A stretch of 21,874 nt of DNA from JBFKOL01 sp041628815. Its GTDB lineage: Bacteria; Bacteroidota; Bacteroidia; Chitinophagales; Saprospiraceae. Positions 21,284-21,874 of the stretch are shown piece after piece. The notes under the pieces are model-generated. The model had not been told where the DNA came from. It was given only the letters and a program-made list of their open reading frames with translations, and made no database searches. The translations under genes were made by a program, and so were the position numbers. Location of the stretch: NCBI GenBank assembly GCA_041628815.1, contig JBFKOL010000031.1:1-21874 (forward strand). Direction: 5' to 3'. Positions within the stretch are counted from its first letter, which is position 1. The number at the start of each line of letters is the position of its first letter.

Positions 21284-21874
21284 TTAAAAGTACTTTTTTA
21301 CCGCGCTCTTCACGACCTTACCCATAGCATTCTTCGGAAGTTCTTTAATGAAACGATATTTCCTGGGAACCTTGTAAGATGGCATTCTGTCTGTGATCCA
21401 GGATCTTAGCGTTTCAGCCGTCAAGTCTTTTTGACCGGATACGACAGCCACACTTACAACTTCTCCCCATTGGAGATCCGGAATACCAACTACCGCGCAG
21501 GCTGACACCCCGGGATGTTGTAAAAAGCATGATTCAATTTCAAGCGCAGACACCTTGAACCCCCCGGTTTTAATGATATCGATGCTGTTTCTTCCGAGGA
21601 TCCGGTAATACCCGTCTTCCAGAATGGCAATATCTCCCGTCCTGAACCAACCATCTATTGTAAAGGCATCCTTGGTAGCAGCAGGGCGTTGCCAATAAGA
21701 AGTGAAAACGGCTTTACCCGTTACTTCGATTTCGCCAGGCTCGCCGGATCTGGCCAAGCTACCGTCATCTTTGCGCAACCTGACGGCTACACCGGGAAGG
21801 GGTTGGCCCACATGACCCGCTCTTCGTTCCCCATGGTATGGATTGGACAGGGCCATTCCAATCTCGGTCATTCC
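21284..21874 (-). CDS. matB: Malonyl-CoA synthetase-like acyl-CoA ligase (MatB/ACSF3 group), 3' part
   Basis: The frame runs off the right end, so only the last 196 residues are seen. They comprise the end of the adenylation domain (GMTEIGMALSNPYHGERRAG, then DGWFRTGDIAILEDGYY) and the whole C-terminal swivel domain: hinge ILGRNSIDIIKTGGFKVSALEIE and the catalytic Lys in KNAMGKVVK. MTEIGMALSNP and GR-S-DIIKTGG-KVSALE match malonyl-/methylmalonyl-CoA synthetases more closely than acetyl- or long-chain ligases. Those enzymes make malonyl- or methylmalonyl-CoA from the free diacid, ATP and CoA. It leads an operon with the small TM protein and the symporter. Specificity is inferred without the substrate-binding N-terminal part. 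Confidence 0.83.
   Translation of the reverse strand, partial: GMTEIGMALSNPYHGERRAGHVGQPLPGVAVRLRKDDGSLARSGEPGEIEVTGKAVFTSYWQRPAATKDAFTIDGWFRTGDIAILEDGYYRILGRNSIDIIKTGGFKVSALEIESCFLQHPGVSACAVVGIPDLQWGEVVSVAVVSGQKDLTAETLRSWITDRMPSYKVPRKYRFIKELPKNAMGKVVKSAVKKYF

Overview
The window reads as chromosomal DNA of a member of the Bacteroidota. The support is a T9SS C-terminal sorting domain joined to a DUF4252-like domain, a PorT-type outer-membrane barrel, signal peptides ending in Ala-Gln, few recognisable Shine-Dalgarno sites, a divalent-metal RND pump carrying its own TolC-like domain, and two weak candidate promoters of the TAnnTTTG type. Nothing fixes the genus. No rRNA, tRNA, CRISPR array, transposase or phage gene was seen.

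Left third (1-10401, all + strand): a metal-handling block. It starts inside a BNR/Asp-box, sialidase-like protein with a CxCC cysteine cluster. A YdjM/DUF457 membrane protein follows, then a Cu(I)/Ag(I)-type P1B ATPase with one HMA domain and two Cys-rich metal-binding motifs. Next comes a 1431-residue protein that joins a CzcA/CusA RND pump to a CzcC/TolC-like domain through an internal signal-peptide-like segment. A lipoprotein membrane-fusion subunit with His-rich ends closes the block, overlapping the pump gene by one base. Together they would move metal ions from the cytoplasm to the periplasm (ATPase) and from the periplasm outwards (RND tripartite pump). Gaps in this block carry short tandem repeats of 7-9 bp; one 9-bp family appears three times, in opposite orientations at the two ends of the transporter genes.

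Middle (10516-18680, all - strand): reading in the direction of transcription, an outer-membrane barrel, a histidine phosphatase and a DedA protein lie close together. They are followed by a methylmalonyl-CoA mutase in which a shortened MutA half is fused to a full MutB half. A PccB-type carboxyltransferase follows with a 4-bp ATGA overlap, then a GNAT acetyltransferase and the DUF4252/T9SS protein. Mutase and carboxyltransferase link succinyl-CoA, methylmalonyl-CoA and propionyl-CoA; no biotin carboxylase or epimerase is present here.

Right end (18681-21874): a gene-poor stretch of about 960 bp, then a - strand operon that enters from beyond the window. It holds the C-terminal part of a malonyl-CoA synthetase-like (MatB/ACSF3) ligase, a previously uncalled 36-residue single-TM protein, and a sodium:solute symporter that overlaps the small gene by ATGA. 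The arrangement suggests uptake and CoA activation of a carboxylate, possibly malonate or methylmalonate, feeding the same acyl-CoA pool as the mutase. That link is inference.

The most unusual items are the MutA-MutB fusion lacking the vestigial MutA B12 domain, the RND pump-outer membrane factor fusion with an internal export signal, the 36-residue protein embedded in the ligase-symporter operon, and the CxCC sialidase-like protein next to metal transporters.
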